Positions 23,030 to 30,607 of a stretch of DNA of 38,159 nt are shown piece by piece (within the stretch, counting starts at the first letter, position 1; each line of letters opens with the position of its first letter). The position numbers and the translations under genes were made by a program. Under the pieces are notes generated by a model that was not told where the DNA came from, did no database searches, and saw nothing but the letters and a program-made list of their open reading frames with translations. This stretch comes from Catalinimonas alkaloidigena. GTDB taxonomy: Bacteria; Bacteroidota; Bacteroidia; Cytophagales; Flexibacteraceae. The DNA is taken from positions 1 to 38,159 of the forward strand of contig NZ_FNFO01000020.1 in the NCBI RefSeq assembly GCF_900100765.1. The letters are read 5' to 3'.

Positions 23030-25237
23030 TTAAAACTGTTTCAGGAACGTCATCTTCCCGATCAATTGCTGCGTTTCGAAGGGCGTGTCCAGTTGGTTGT
23101 TGCGGGTGTCATTGAAGACGAGGTAGACAAAGGACAGGGGGCGGTACTCCCAGCTTCCCCGCACGTTCCAGCGGCCCTGCCCGTCGAACGAGTTGTACTG
23201 ATACAATACCGATAATTGAACCCGCGGATTGAGGGCCAGCCGAGATCCTAACGTCACGAGGTGGGTTTCCAGCTTTTCCTGCGCCTCGCCTAATCCTTCC
23301 AGGGAGTTGTACTCATAATTCGCCGTAAAGGCTATGTGCGGGATCGGGGCCAGACGCGTTCCGCCGTTGAGCGTAAGTCGCTTTCCGTTGTAAAATTTGC
23401 CCCAGCTCACATTACCGGAAAGCGAAAGCTTGCGCGACTGATCGGTGTTGTAGTTGATCTGGTGCCGGGTGTAGTAATAGTCGCCCTGGGCAATGGAGAT
23501 GCCCAGCGGCGCGAAGTCGAAATTGATGCGTTGCCAGGTCGGGTAAATGGCGTATTCCAGAAAGCTGTTGTCTACAAAATAGATGTAGACCGGAAACAGG
23601 TAGATGTTACCCTGCTGAAAATGGCCGGGGCGATCCGCATCGTGGTAATAATTCATGAACGCGCCGGGGTCCCACCGTCTGATCCAGGGCAGGCGCTTCG
23701 GTCGCCAGATGTAATACCCGCCCGGGCTGTGCCAGATCACATTCTGTTGAAATACGAAGCCCATGTCGGGGTGGTAGTGGCGGCTTACGAAGTTGGTCTG
23801 CCAGCCCAGGTACCATTGGTTGGATTGGTAGCCCGCGTAGAGGCTCCCGGCCAGGCCCATCGTATCGTTGTCGTTGTCGCGGGAGCCGGAGAGCATGTAC
23901 GTCACCGTAAGTTCATTCCTGGGACGAATCAGCCCGTCGATCGTCAGGGTCGTGTTGTGGCTGCGTTGGGTGCCCAACTCGGACGAGGCTTCGTCAAGGC
24001 GGTGGGTGGCCATCACGCCCACATTGTTTTCTTTTCCGTAGTTCTGCAGGTACCGCGCCACAGCAAAGCTCGCCGCCGGGGTACGCGATGTTTCGGCCTG
24101 GTGCATGTACAGCCCCGCCACGGCCCGGTCGTCGTTGCGCATCGTGTACCGTGCCCCGCCGTCGATCCGGGCCGGTGCGGCGTTGAAAATGCCCTGCAGG
24201 CCGATGGTGCGGCTGAAAAAAGGTTTGACAGACTGATTGCCGGCGCCGGCCCAGATCCCCGAATTTTCCAGAAAAAACTGCCGCCGCTCCGGAAAGAAAA
24301 TGTTGAACCGCTCCAGGTTATTGACCGCCAGATCCACATCGGCCTGGGCAAAATCGGTATTGAAGGTCAGGTCCACGACCGAGCGTGGATTGATCGCCCA
24401 TTTGATATCGCCCCCCAGTTTCACGTTGCTATCTGTGCTGCGCTCGCCTCCCGCTTCGGCATCTTCAAACTGGTAGAGCAGATACGGCTCTATGCGCACG
24501 TTGGCGCTGGGTTCCGGCACGGTCAGGCCGGTCAGCTCAGCGGCATAGGTCATTCGGTAAGGCGAAAACGATTGAGGAATGGCCGGAAATACCGTCTGCT
24601 CGTAGTCGCGGCGGGCCAGTCGGGTGAAGGTGATACCCCAGGTCACCGAGTCGGTTTGCGTAGGACGCTCGTACCGCAGGGATTTGAACGGAATGGCAAA
24701 CTCGGCGAAGTACCCCGAATCGGTTGGGTGGGTGCGTACCATCCAGAGGGCATTCCAGTCGTTATCCGTGTTGTTGTCGTTGAAGTTTTGCAGGTCGCGC
24801 TGGTTCCCGTAGGGCGTGGTTTGAAACGACACGCAGTACTGCTTGAGGTGCTGCGGATCGAGTTGAATGCCGAAAATGTCGTTCTCTCCCCAATTAAAAT
24901 CCCGGCGTAAATCCTGTGCCCGCACCCCTTTTTTGCCCAGCGAATCGGCACAAAACACGCCCACGTAGAGGTTTTTCTCATTGAAAAGCACACGAACCGC
25001 CGTAGCATAGCGGTAATCTCCCCCCTGCCGAGGCTCAATCCGGAAAAAGCGTTCGATGACCGGCGCCTGCTGCCAGGCCGCCTCTGTCAACTCGCCGTCT
25101 ACTTTGATGTTTTCCTCCGTACGGACAGCCCGAATCGTCTCTGGGATGGCCGGGGGGGGGAAGTTTTCGGCCGGTTGCTGGGCTACCACGGCCATCATCC
25201 GAAAAAGAAAAAAGCAGCAGAGAAGAGGTCGTATCAT
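23030..25237 (-). CDS. CBM9-like/DUF5916 outer-membrane-type protein
   Basis: Protein of 735 residues with signal peptide ending VVAQQ. The N-terminal domain (about 35-230) is CBM9-like: IKVDGELTEAAWQQAPVI, VRVLFNEKNLYVGVFC, NDIFGIQLD and AEFAIPFKSLRY. A DUF5916 domain follows (about 255-735) with NTDFAQADVD, FNIFFPERRQFFLENSG and repeated amphipathic strands ending IGKMTFLKQF, compatible with an outer-membrane beta-barrel. Members are common in Bacteroidota, and no substrate is established to my knowledge. It is controlled by box pair 4, whose -7 lies about 150 nt before the ATG, leaving a long leader. It precedes the PhoX-like gene on the same strand. Its presence in a metal regulon is unexpected and worth testing. 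Confidence 0.83.
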   Translation of the reverse strand: MIRPLLCCFFLFRMMAVVAQQPAENFPPPAIPETIRAVRTEENIKVDGELTEAAWQQAPVIERFFRIEPRQGGDYRYATAVRVLFNEKNLYVGVFCADSLGKKGVRAQDLRRDFNWGENDIFGIQLDPQHLKQYCVSFQTTPYGNQRDLQNFNDNNTDNDWNALWMVRTHPTDSGYFAEFAIPFKSLRYERPTQTDSVTWGITFTRLARRDYEQTVFPAIPQSFSPYRMTYAAELTGLTVPEPSANVRIEPYLLYQFEDAEAGGERSTDSNVKLGGDIKWAINPRSVVDLTFNTDFAQADVDLAVNNLERFNIFFPERRQFFLENSGIWAGAGNQSVKPFFSRTIGLQGIFNAAPARIDGGARYTMRNDDRAVAGLYMHQAETSRTPAASFAVARYLQNYGKENNVGVMATHRLDEASSELGTQRSHNTTLTIDGLIRPRNELTVTYMLSGSRDNDNDTMGLAGSLYAGYQSNQWYLGWQTNFVSRHYHPDMGFVFQQNVIWHSPGGYYIWRPKRLPWIRRWDPGAFMNYYHDADRPGHFQQGNIYLFPVYIYFVDNSFLEYAIYPTWQRINFDFAPLGISIAQGDYYYTRHQINYNTDQSRKLSLSGNVSWGKFYNGKRLTLNGGTRLAPIPHIAFTANYEYNSLEGLGEAQEKLETHLVTLGSRLALNPRVQLSVLYQYNSFDGQGRWNVRGSWEYRPLSFVYLVFNDTRNNQLDTPFETQQLIGKMTFLKQF

Positions 25238-25363
25238 AGGTTAGCAATTTCCTTTCAGGTTGATCTATTGTGCCAACAAAAAGATTTATGCTGCCGTAAA
25301 AGAGCTCTCATTTGCGCCCTCATCTTTTGCACTGCCTATCTTGTAAGTCCGAACATCAGGCAA

Positions 25364-25425
25364 TACTATTATTGCAACAATGTTGCAATAATAGTAAATA
25401 ATTCACAAATGCAACTCAATTGCAC
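25364..25425 (-). promoter_or_regulatory. Palindrome pair 4, including a 33-bp perfect palindrome
   Basis: Boxes lie at 25372-25388 (TTGCAACAATGTTGCAA) and 25409-25425 (ATGCAACTCAATTGCAC), with centres 37 bp apart. The first is the core of a perfect odd palindrome at 25364-25396, arms of 16 bp around A25380. On the minus strand TTG (complement of 25412-25414), 18 nt, then TATTATTG (complement of 25386-25393) gives a promoter for the DUF5916 gene. The plus direction has no -7 element and no gene. The predicted leader to the ATG at 25237 is about 140 nt. The remainder of 25238-25515 shows no gene. Confidence 0.8.
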
Positions 25426-25515
25426 TTGCGATTAATGACTTGATTGATCTCTTTAACTCCAAGTAGCGCACGCTGCATTCTTCCTAATCGTATTAACGCC
25501 CCCTCCTGATCCGCG

Positions 25516-25944
25516 TCAGTATACCTCGGCCTCGTCCAGGATGTAATTGCACTGGTTGATGTCGTCCTGGTTGAGCTTCAGCTTGCCCTGGATGGTTACC
25601 ACCTGGTCCATCTTGAACCGGGGATGACCGGGCTTGAGCCGGAGCTCTACAATAGATTCCGGGCCGCCCGTCCCACAGAAAAAGCAGGAAGAGTAGGGAT
25701 TGCTGGAAAGGATGAACATATTCTCTTCGGGCAACAGGGGCAGCATGTACCCCTTCAGGTACACCTCTTTTCCTTCCAGGGCTTTCACCGAAGCGCCGAA
25801 GTGGGGAACGTAGTACGAGGCACCAGCCTCCTTGTGGTACCGGCTGGTAAAGCGCACGTCACGCAGGGTTTCCCAAGTGATCTGGGTTTGTGCCCAGACG
25901 GGCGTCGTGATCAGCATCAGGAGAAAGATCAGGAGTCTAGGCAT
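25516..25944 (-). CDS. Small exported protein with a CFFCG motif
   Basis: Exported protein of 142 residues with signal peptide ending VWAQ. The mature protein has a beta-rich pattern with YYVPHFGASVKALEGKEVYLKG and FILSSNPYSSCFFCG (C87 and C90), then GPESIVELRL and VTIQGKLKLNQDD. The layout resembles DUF3299-like and OB-fold small periplasmic proteins in which a CxxC site may bind metal or form a disulfide. Its start overlaps the permease gene by 8 bp, indicating tight translational coupling, and it is the last gene of the ATPase-permease operon. I cannot assign a function. A periplasmic accessory factor for the ABC system, perhaps a metal acceptor or chaperone, is the simplest reading. Confidence 0.75.
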   Translation of the reverse strand: MPRLLIFLLMLITTPVWAQTQITWETLRDVRFTSRYHKEAGASYYVPHFGASVKALEGKEVYLKGYMLPLLPEENMFILSSNPYSSCFFCGTGGPESIVELRLKPGHPRFKMDQVVTIQGKLKLNQDDINQCNYILDEAEVY

Positions 25945-27205
25945 CGGCCAGGGTTTTTGATAAGTTCAGATGAAATACGCGGATGGCGGGCAATAGCGAA
26001 GCCAGCAGTCCCAGGCCCAAGGCGATCACCAGCAGCCACCCCTCTTCCGGCAGCCAGGCCCCGCCTGAAAAGGGATAGTGGTACCCGGCTTCCATCAGAT
26101 GGGACACCAGCCACAGTCCGATGCGGCTGAACAGCATGCCCAGCAGAAACCCGCTCCCTGTCAGCAGAAGTCCTTCCTGTACGATGAGGCCGACCAGTTG
26201 CCAGCGGGTCGCCCCGTAGGTACGCATCAGGGCCATTTCGTAGATCCGCTCGCTCAGGGCGGTGTAGAGGCTGATGAAGACGCTAAGTCCTGATACGGAC
26301 ATGATCACCAGCGCCAGGGCCTGGAGCGTATCGACGCCTACGCCGATCAGACTGAACAGACGGCTGATTTCGTAGACAGGCACCGCCGCCTGCATGTTGG
26401 TGTCTTGGTTGACCATGCGGGGCAGTTGCACCATGCCCAGGGGGCTGCGGAAGCGGATGAGCATCGCCGTGATTTCCCGCTCCGCTTCCTTCTTATGTTC
26501 TTCATGGTCCAGAGGATGAGCTTCTTCTCCCAACTCTGCTTCTTCTTCGTGTGCTTCGTGCTCCAAAGGATCAGCTTCCTCTCCCTCCTCATGGTGGTGG
26601 ATCTCCCACACGCTTTCGGTCGCGGTAAGAATGAGTTGGTCCAGCACGGAATAGGTGTAGTCCAGGAGGCCGACGACCCGATAGGCATGTGCTTCGTGGG
26701 CTTCGCCGCCTTCTTCCAGGCCATGGGTCCCCGCAAAGGTGTCCCCCACCTTCAGGTGCAGATTTTCGGCGACCGTCGCGCCGAGGGTCACCTCGAACGG
26801 TGCCTGCCACAGCCGCCCACGGGCGACCGTCGCGTCGTACAACTGCGGGTACTGGTCAGTCGTCCCTACAATTCGATAGCCCTGGTAACTGTCGCCGTAC
26901 GCAAGGGGGATGCCGGAAGCCACGAGCGGATGGGCTCGGAGCCGTTCGGCCTCCTCCAGGGAAATATTGCCCGTCGGGGCATCGAGATGATACACGGCCG
27001 AAAGAATGAGTTGCAGCGGGCTCCCTTTGGCTCCTACCACCATGTCAATGCCTCGCACCTGGTTTTCCAGTTGCTGTTGTACATGATGATTCACCTGCAC
27101 CAGAAAGGCGATCATGCCTACGCCCAGCGACAGTAAGACCAGGCTGAGGGCGGTACTGAGCGGTCGGCTCATCAGGCTCCGGTAGCTCAAGGTGAAAAGG
27201 TTCAT
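25937..27205 (-). CDS. MacB/LolE-type ABC permease with a His/Glu-rich periplasmic loop
   Basis: Permease of 422 residues with the MacB/FtsX architecture: one N-terminal helix (about 18-38), a large periplasmic domain (about 40-275), and three C-terminal helices (about 285-310, 335-365, 385-410) with the FtsX coupling motif ERIYEMALMRTYGAT. The periplasmic domain has two metal-ligand-rich stretches: HGLEEGGEAHEAH (161-173), and 203-243, which begins HHHEEGEE and continues as two near-repeats (EADPLEHEAHEEEAELGE, then EAHPLDHEEHKKEAERE). Such loops are rare in LolE/MacB proteins and common in zinc transporters. Its ATG overlaps the ATPase stop by 4 bp. MacB-type machines do not pump across the inner membrane but move periplasmic or lipoprotein cargo, so it may extract or deliver a metallated factor (inference). 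Confidence 0.85.
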   Translation of the reverse strand: MNLFTLSYRSLMSRPLSTALSLVLLSLGVGMIAFLVQVNHHVQQQLENQVRGIDMVVGAKGSPLQLILSAVYHLDAPTGNISLEEAERLRAHPLVASGIPLAYGDSYQGYRIVGTTDQYPQLYDATVARGRLWQAPFEVTLGATVAENLHLKVGDTFAGTHGLEEGGEAHEAHAYRVVGLLDYTYSVLDQLILTATESVWEIHHHEEGEEADPLEHEAHEEEAELGEEAHPLDHEEHKKEAEREITAMLIRFRSPLGMVQLPRMVNQDTNMQAAVPVYEISRLFSLIGVGVDTLQALALVIMSVSGLSVFISLYTALSERIYEMALMRTYGATRWQLVGLIVQEGLLLTGSGFLLGMLFSRIGLWLVSHLMEAGYHYPFSGGAWLPEEGWLLVIALGLGLLASLLPAIRVFHLNLSKTLADA

Positions 27206-27828
27206 AGCTCAAGGAGATGCGGAAAGGGATCTTTCAGCCGCCGATCGTGCGTAATGATAATCAGTTGCGCCCCGGACGCCAGCGCCTGCTGCTTCAGCAA
27301 GGCGGCCACCCGCCCGGCGTTCCGATCGTCTAGGCTGGCCGTCGGTTCATCAGCCAGGATCAGGCGCGGACGGTTGACCACCGCCAGGGCCAAGGCGGCG
27401 CGCTGCTGCTCGCCCTGACTCAGCCGGTGCGGCTTCTCGTGGAGCTTATGGCTCATCCCCAGGCTGTGGAGGACTTCCCTGATCCGGTTTTTGTCCTGCT
27501 TCTTTCCAGCCAGCAGCTGTATCAGTGTCAGGTTTTCTTCCAGCGAGAGGGCCCGCACAAAATGCGGCCGTTGAAAGACCAGCCCTATGTACTGCCCCCG
27601 GAAACGATCCCGCTGTCGGGATGAAAGTTCATGCAGCGACGTATCCAGCAGCTCCACCTGACCCGACTCGGGTCGCAACAAACCCGCCATCAGGTGCAGC
27701 AACGTCGTTTTTCCGACCCCGGATTCACCCACGATCAGCAGGTCTTCCCCGGCGTTCAGCTCGATGTCCGGAAAACGGAAGTAAGCCGTCTTGTTGTAGG
27801 TAAACACCAGCGATCGGGTTCGGAACAT
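27202..27828 (-). CDS. LolD/MacB-type ABC ATPase
   Basis: ATPase of 208 residues. The start MFRTRSLVFTYN at 27828 was preferred to an ATG inside the operator at 27888, which would add a non-homologous hydrophobic stretch. Walker A is GESGVGKT (34-41), the Q-loop lies in LVFQRPHF, the signature is LSQGEQQR, Walker B is LILADEPTASLDD, and the H-loop lies in IIITHDRR. It is the first gene of the minus-strand operon and overlaps the permease by 4 bp. It diverges from the MerC-like gene around box pair 5, where the minus-strand -7 is poor, so its promoter may be weaker or placed elsewhere. Confidence 0.9.
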   Translation of the reverse strand: MFRTRSLVFTYNKTAYFRFPDIELNAGEDLLIVGESGVGKTTLLHLMAGLLRPESGQVELLDTSLHELSSRQRDRFRGQYIGLVFQRPHFVRALSLEENLTLIQLLAGKKQDKNRIREVLHSLGMSHKLHEKPHRLSQGEQQRAALALAVVNRPRLILADEPTASLDDRNAGRVAALLKQQALASGAQLIIITHDRRLKDPFPHLLEL

Positions 27829-27871
27829 AGGCCTCAAAAGAAACACAAACATACCCAACGCCATTTCAAAA

Positions 27872-27926
27872 ACGCAACTATGTTGCATTTAAATCTCAAT
27901 GCGCTATATTTGCAACATTGTTGCAT
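27872..27926. promoter_or_regulatory. Palindrome pair 5 between the MerC/COG0523 and ABC operons
   Basis: Boxes lie at 27872-27888 (ACGCAACTATGTTGCAT) and 27910-27926 (TTGCAACATTGTTGCAT), with centres 38 bp apart. On the plus strand TTG 27883-27885, 19 nt, and TATATTTG 27905-27912 form a strong Bacteroidota promoter with a leader of about 22 nt to the ATG at 27941. On the minus strand the same geometry lands on TTTAAATG (complement of 27886-27893), a poor -7, so the ABC operon may be expressed more weakly or from another start while still being covered by both boxes. Confidence 0.85.
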
Positions 27927-27940
27927 AAAAGGCACTTGAG

Positions 27941-28369
27941 ATGAAAGATCAATTCATGGGGCTTCACTGGGATTTTGTCGGCTTCAGCGCCTCATTGCTC
28001 TGCGCTTTCCATTGTGCGGCCCTTCCCTTTTTGCTTAGCTTGGCTCCATTAGCCGGACTTCAATTTCTACACACGCCCTGGATAGAATACACGATCCTCC
28101 TGGTAAGTTTTCTGGTAGCGTCTTACGCATTGATACAGGGCTACCGCCGGCACCATCACAAACCCACGGCTTTACTCCTGGTTACCTTCGGATTTCTCCT
28201 GATCAGTACCGGTCATTTCTTGCCTGGAGAGTGGCAGGAACTTTTACTATCCTCCGGTGGAGCCATCCTTATCGCGCTGGCTCACCTGCTCAACTGGAAA
28301 CTAATCAGACAATCACCTACGGAGTTGTCCACCGCTCGCACTAACAAAACGTTTCAACCCACTCAATGA
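27941..28369 (+). CDS. MerC-like inner-membrane protein
   Basis: Membrane protein of 142 residues with four predicted helices (about 12-38, 45-62, 74-92, 98-116). The first carries CAFHCAALP (C21, H24, C25), the cysteine motif of MerC-domain proteins, which in mercury-resistance operons move Hg(II) across the inner membrane. A histidine run YRRHHHK follows helix 2. No merR, merA or merP is present. The stop overlaps the COG0523 GTPase start as ATGA. A MerC-like gene coupled to a COG0523 gene behind Zur-like boxes suggests a soft-metal or zinc role rather than mercury; transport of Zn(II) is an inference. Confidence 0.83.
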   Translation: MKDQFMGLHWDFVGFSASLLCAFHCAALPFLLSLAPLAGLQFLHTPWIEYTILLVSFLVASYALIQGYRRHHHKPTALLLVTFGFLLISTGHFLPGEWQELLLSSGGAILIALAHLLNWKLIRQSPTELSTARTNKTFQPTQ

Positions 28370-29562
28370 AAAGAAATAAAATTCCAGTGACGGTGCTCAG
28401 CGGCTTTCTGGGAGCCGGCAAAACGACTGTACTTAACCACGTGCTGCATAACCGGCAGGGCCTGAAAGTGGCCGTGATCGTCAACGACATGAGCGAAGTC
28501 AACGTAGATGCCCAATGGGTACAGAATCAGACGCAGCTTTCGCGCACGGACGAGAAACTGGTCGAACTGTCGAACGGATGCATCTGCTGCACCCTGCGGG
28601 AAGACCTGATGATTGAGGTCGAGAAACTGGCGCGTATGAACAAGTTCGACTACCTGCTCATCGAAAGTACCGGCATCTCTGAACCGATTCCCGTGGCGCA
28701 GACCTTTTCGTTTGCAACGGGCGACGAGCGCTGGGACCTGACTCAATTCAGCCGTTTGGATACGATGGTGACCGTGGTAGATGCCCTCCATTTTGCTCGG
28801 GACTTCGGTAGTGCCGACACCATTGTGGACCGGCACCTGACCGACGATGCACAGGATCGCCGCACGATCGTCAACTTACTCACCGACCAGGTCGAGTTCG
28901 CCAACGTAATTCTGCTCAATAAGACCGACCTGGTAGAAGAAAAGCGACTACAACTGCTGGAAAGCCTGCTGCATAAACTCAATCCGGAGGCCAGACTGAT
29001 CCGGACAGTCAGGGGTCAGGTAGATCCCAGAGCCATCCTCCACACCCACCTGTTCGACTACGAAAAGGCCGAGCAGGCCGCAGGGTGGATCAAAGAATTA
29101 AACAACGAGCATACCCCGGAAACGGAAGAATACGGCATCTCCTCTTTTGTATTCCGGGATCGTCGGCCCTTCCATCCGGAGCGGTTCTGGCAGTACGTAA
29201 GTCAAGACTGGCCCGCGAACATCATCCGCAGCAAAGGGATTTTCTGGCTGGCCTCCCGGCCGGCCCAGGCCCTCCTGTGGAGCCAGGCCGGGGGCTCTTT
29301 AAAAGCCGAACCTTACGGGCGCTGGTGGGCTTCCCTATCAAAGCAGGAACGGGCGGTACACCCTGTATATCAGGAAAACAAGCCGGAAATCCTGAAAAAA
29401 TGGGATGCGCACTGGGGCGATCGGACGAACGAGCTGGTCCTTATCGGGCAGGAACTGGATCAAGAAGCTATCACCAGGGAGCTGCAACACTGCCTAATCG
29501 ACGAGTCTGAGGAGGCTGAATTTGTGGCAGGTACTCATGTGGAAGATCCCTGGCCGGTGTAA
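28366..29562 (+). CDS. COG0523/CobW-family metal-chaperone GTPase
   Basis: Cytoplasmic GTPase of 398 residues, starting in a 4-bp ATGA overlap with the MerC-like gene. Walker A is GFLGAGKTT (13-21). The family metal site CICC lies at residues 72-75, following SNG. Further motifs are ESTGISEP, the base-specificity motif NKTD, and a CobW C-terminal domain starting about residue 260 ([20 protein letters not shown]). COG0523 proteins under Zur control (ZigA, YeiR, ZNG1 relatives) are thought to deliver zinc to essential enzymes during starvation. The C-terminal tail ends [12 protein letters not shown] without a long His stretch. Placement with MerC under box pair 5 strongly supports a zinc role. 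Confidence 0.9.
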   Translation: MKRNKIPVTVLSGFLGAGKTTVLNHVLHNRQGLKVAVIVNDMSEVNVDAQWVQNQTQLSRTDEKLVELSNGCICCTLREDLMIEVEKLARMNKFDYLLIESTGISEPIPVAQTFSFATGDERWDLTQFSRLDTMVTVVDALHFARDFGSADTIVDRHLTDDAQDRRTIVNLLTDQVEFANVILLNKTDLVEEKRLQLLESLLHKLNPEARLIRTVRGQVDPRAILHTHLFDYEKAEQAAGWIKELNNEHTPETEEYGISSFVFRDRRPFHPERFWQYVSQDWPANIIRSKGIFWLASRPAQALLWSQAGGSLKAEPYGRWWASLSKQERAVHPVYQENKPEILKKWDAHWGDRTNELVLIGQELDQEAITRELQHCLIDESEEAEFVAGTHVEDPWPV

Positions 29563-29739
29563 GCGGACTTGTTAGGAGTGAAATGCCCCATCAGGGAAAC
29601 CGGAGTTGCTGTGAGCTATATGCCCATCGTTAGAGAATTGTTGGCTGGTTTTGAGTGTGCGTTCCGTGAGATTTATGCTGAACAGTTCTGAACGACTGAC
29701 CTGTTCCTGCTTCTATCTTACCACTGCCTCATTCGTCTG

Positions 29740-30240
29740 TTTGAAATTAAGAGTAACTAGTCTTACGGCCTACTTTTGCTCACCACCATCCTAGGAATAC
29801 AGGAGTGCCTGCCCTGGCTTAATCGGCCTGAAAGACCGCAGCGATTACCTTTTATTGTAGTTTACAATGCACCTACCTGCCCATCGAGGTTCCCATAAAG
29901 CCCTTAAGGTGTTACTCTTAGCTTGTTTCCTTCGCCTGTATTATCGCTCCAGCAGTTAGGCTTTGCTTCGTTTACGTCCAAGACACGGTCGATTACCACT
30001 TCCCGCTTCTCAGCGCCTAGCTTGTTGTTGCAGGCTGATAGTCACCAATGAAAAGTCACCCTAACGCTGCCATATGTGTTTACCATAAGAACGTTGTTCA
30101 GAACTGGAAGGCGTAGACTTGACCGTAGTACCGGGTCCATCCACCTTGAAAGAACAGTAACTCCTTCGTGACTACATTCACCCGAGGAGACAGGCTTCCA
30201 CATTACCCACCCGCCGTGTGACCTCTGAAAAAAAGAAATG
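29740..30240 (-). mobile_element. Possible group II intron remnant (5' structured part only)
   Basis: The 1,045 bp between 29563 and 30607 carries no convincing gene. Read on the minus strand, about 30240 to 29740 contains blocks I associate with domain I of bacterial group II introns, in this order: TACTACGGTCAAGTCTACG, AACAACGTTCTTATGG, AAGCTAGGCGCTGAGAAG, GTAAACGAAGCAAAGCCTAA, AAACAAGCTAAGAGTAACAC, GGGCTTTATGGGAACCTCGA and GGTAATCGCTGCGGTC. This is a remembered resemblance, not an alignment. No reverse-transcriptase frame, no domain V and no canonical GTGYG 5' end were found, so it would be a truncated relic; another structured RNA is possible. Boundaries are approximate. I see nothing definable in 29563-29740 or 30240-30540. 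Confidence 0.4.
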
Positions 30241-30543
30241 AAAATTGCGTATCCAAAGACCCTCTTTTTTGCGAGCACTTTTTTTCCCATTCTCTCGAGC
30301 GTTCTGCTTCCTGGTAGCGTAGGGATTATTACTAGAAACCTACTTCTCTCACTCCCTTTACTAGATTCGTTACATTGCACATGCAGGGAGCACAGTCTGG
30401 GCAATAGCATACCTTTTAAAATTTGTCCGGCTGGCTCCGGATACCTTCTTGGGCATAACTAAATCTCCCCCTGCAGCCATCCACCCGCAAACGTCCACTC
30501 GTCTCAAACGGCGAAGCAGCAAGCGCCGGGAAGCAAAAGAGCG

Positions 30544-30573
30544 TTTGTCATGAACAAATAATGACTACATTTG
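30544..30573 (+). promoter_or_regulatory. Predicted promoter of the small membrane protein gene
   Basis: TTTG at 30544-30547, an 18-nt spacer and TACATTTG at 30566-30573 match the Bacteroidota -33/-7 consensus exactly. The predicted start of transcription is about 30 nt before the gene at 30608. There is no TTGCAAC box here, so this gene is outside the palindrome regulon. Confidence 0.6.
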
Positions 30574-30607
30574 GCACAGGTCGGACTGGCCTCAACCCAT
30601 CACCCCC

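Noticed and set aside
23336-24910. Plus-strand open frame of 524 codons opposite the DUF5916 gene
   Set aside because: Antisense shadow of a recognisable CBM9/DUF5916 protein; the composition shows no domain or signal peptide.
27829-27888. Upstream ATG extending the LolD-like ATPase into the operator
   Set aside because: The extension places the start codon inside box pair 5 and adds residues foreign to the family; the ATG at 27828 begins exactly where homology starts.
27941-29562. Mercury-resistance locus suggested by the MerC-like gene
   Set aside because: No MerR, MerA, MerT or MerP is nearby, and the gene is coupled to a COG0523 GTPase behind Zur-type boxes.
30042-30410. Minus-strand frame of 122 codons in the noncoding region
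   Set aside because: It overlaps the intron-like blocks, its product resembles no protein I know, and it has no promoter or plausible start context.
30238-30462. Plus-strand frame of 74 codons starting MKIAYPKTLFFAST with a signal-like N-terminus
   Set aside because: Hydrophobic by chance in A/T-rich DNA; no promoter, no homology recognised, and it overlaps the opposite short frame.
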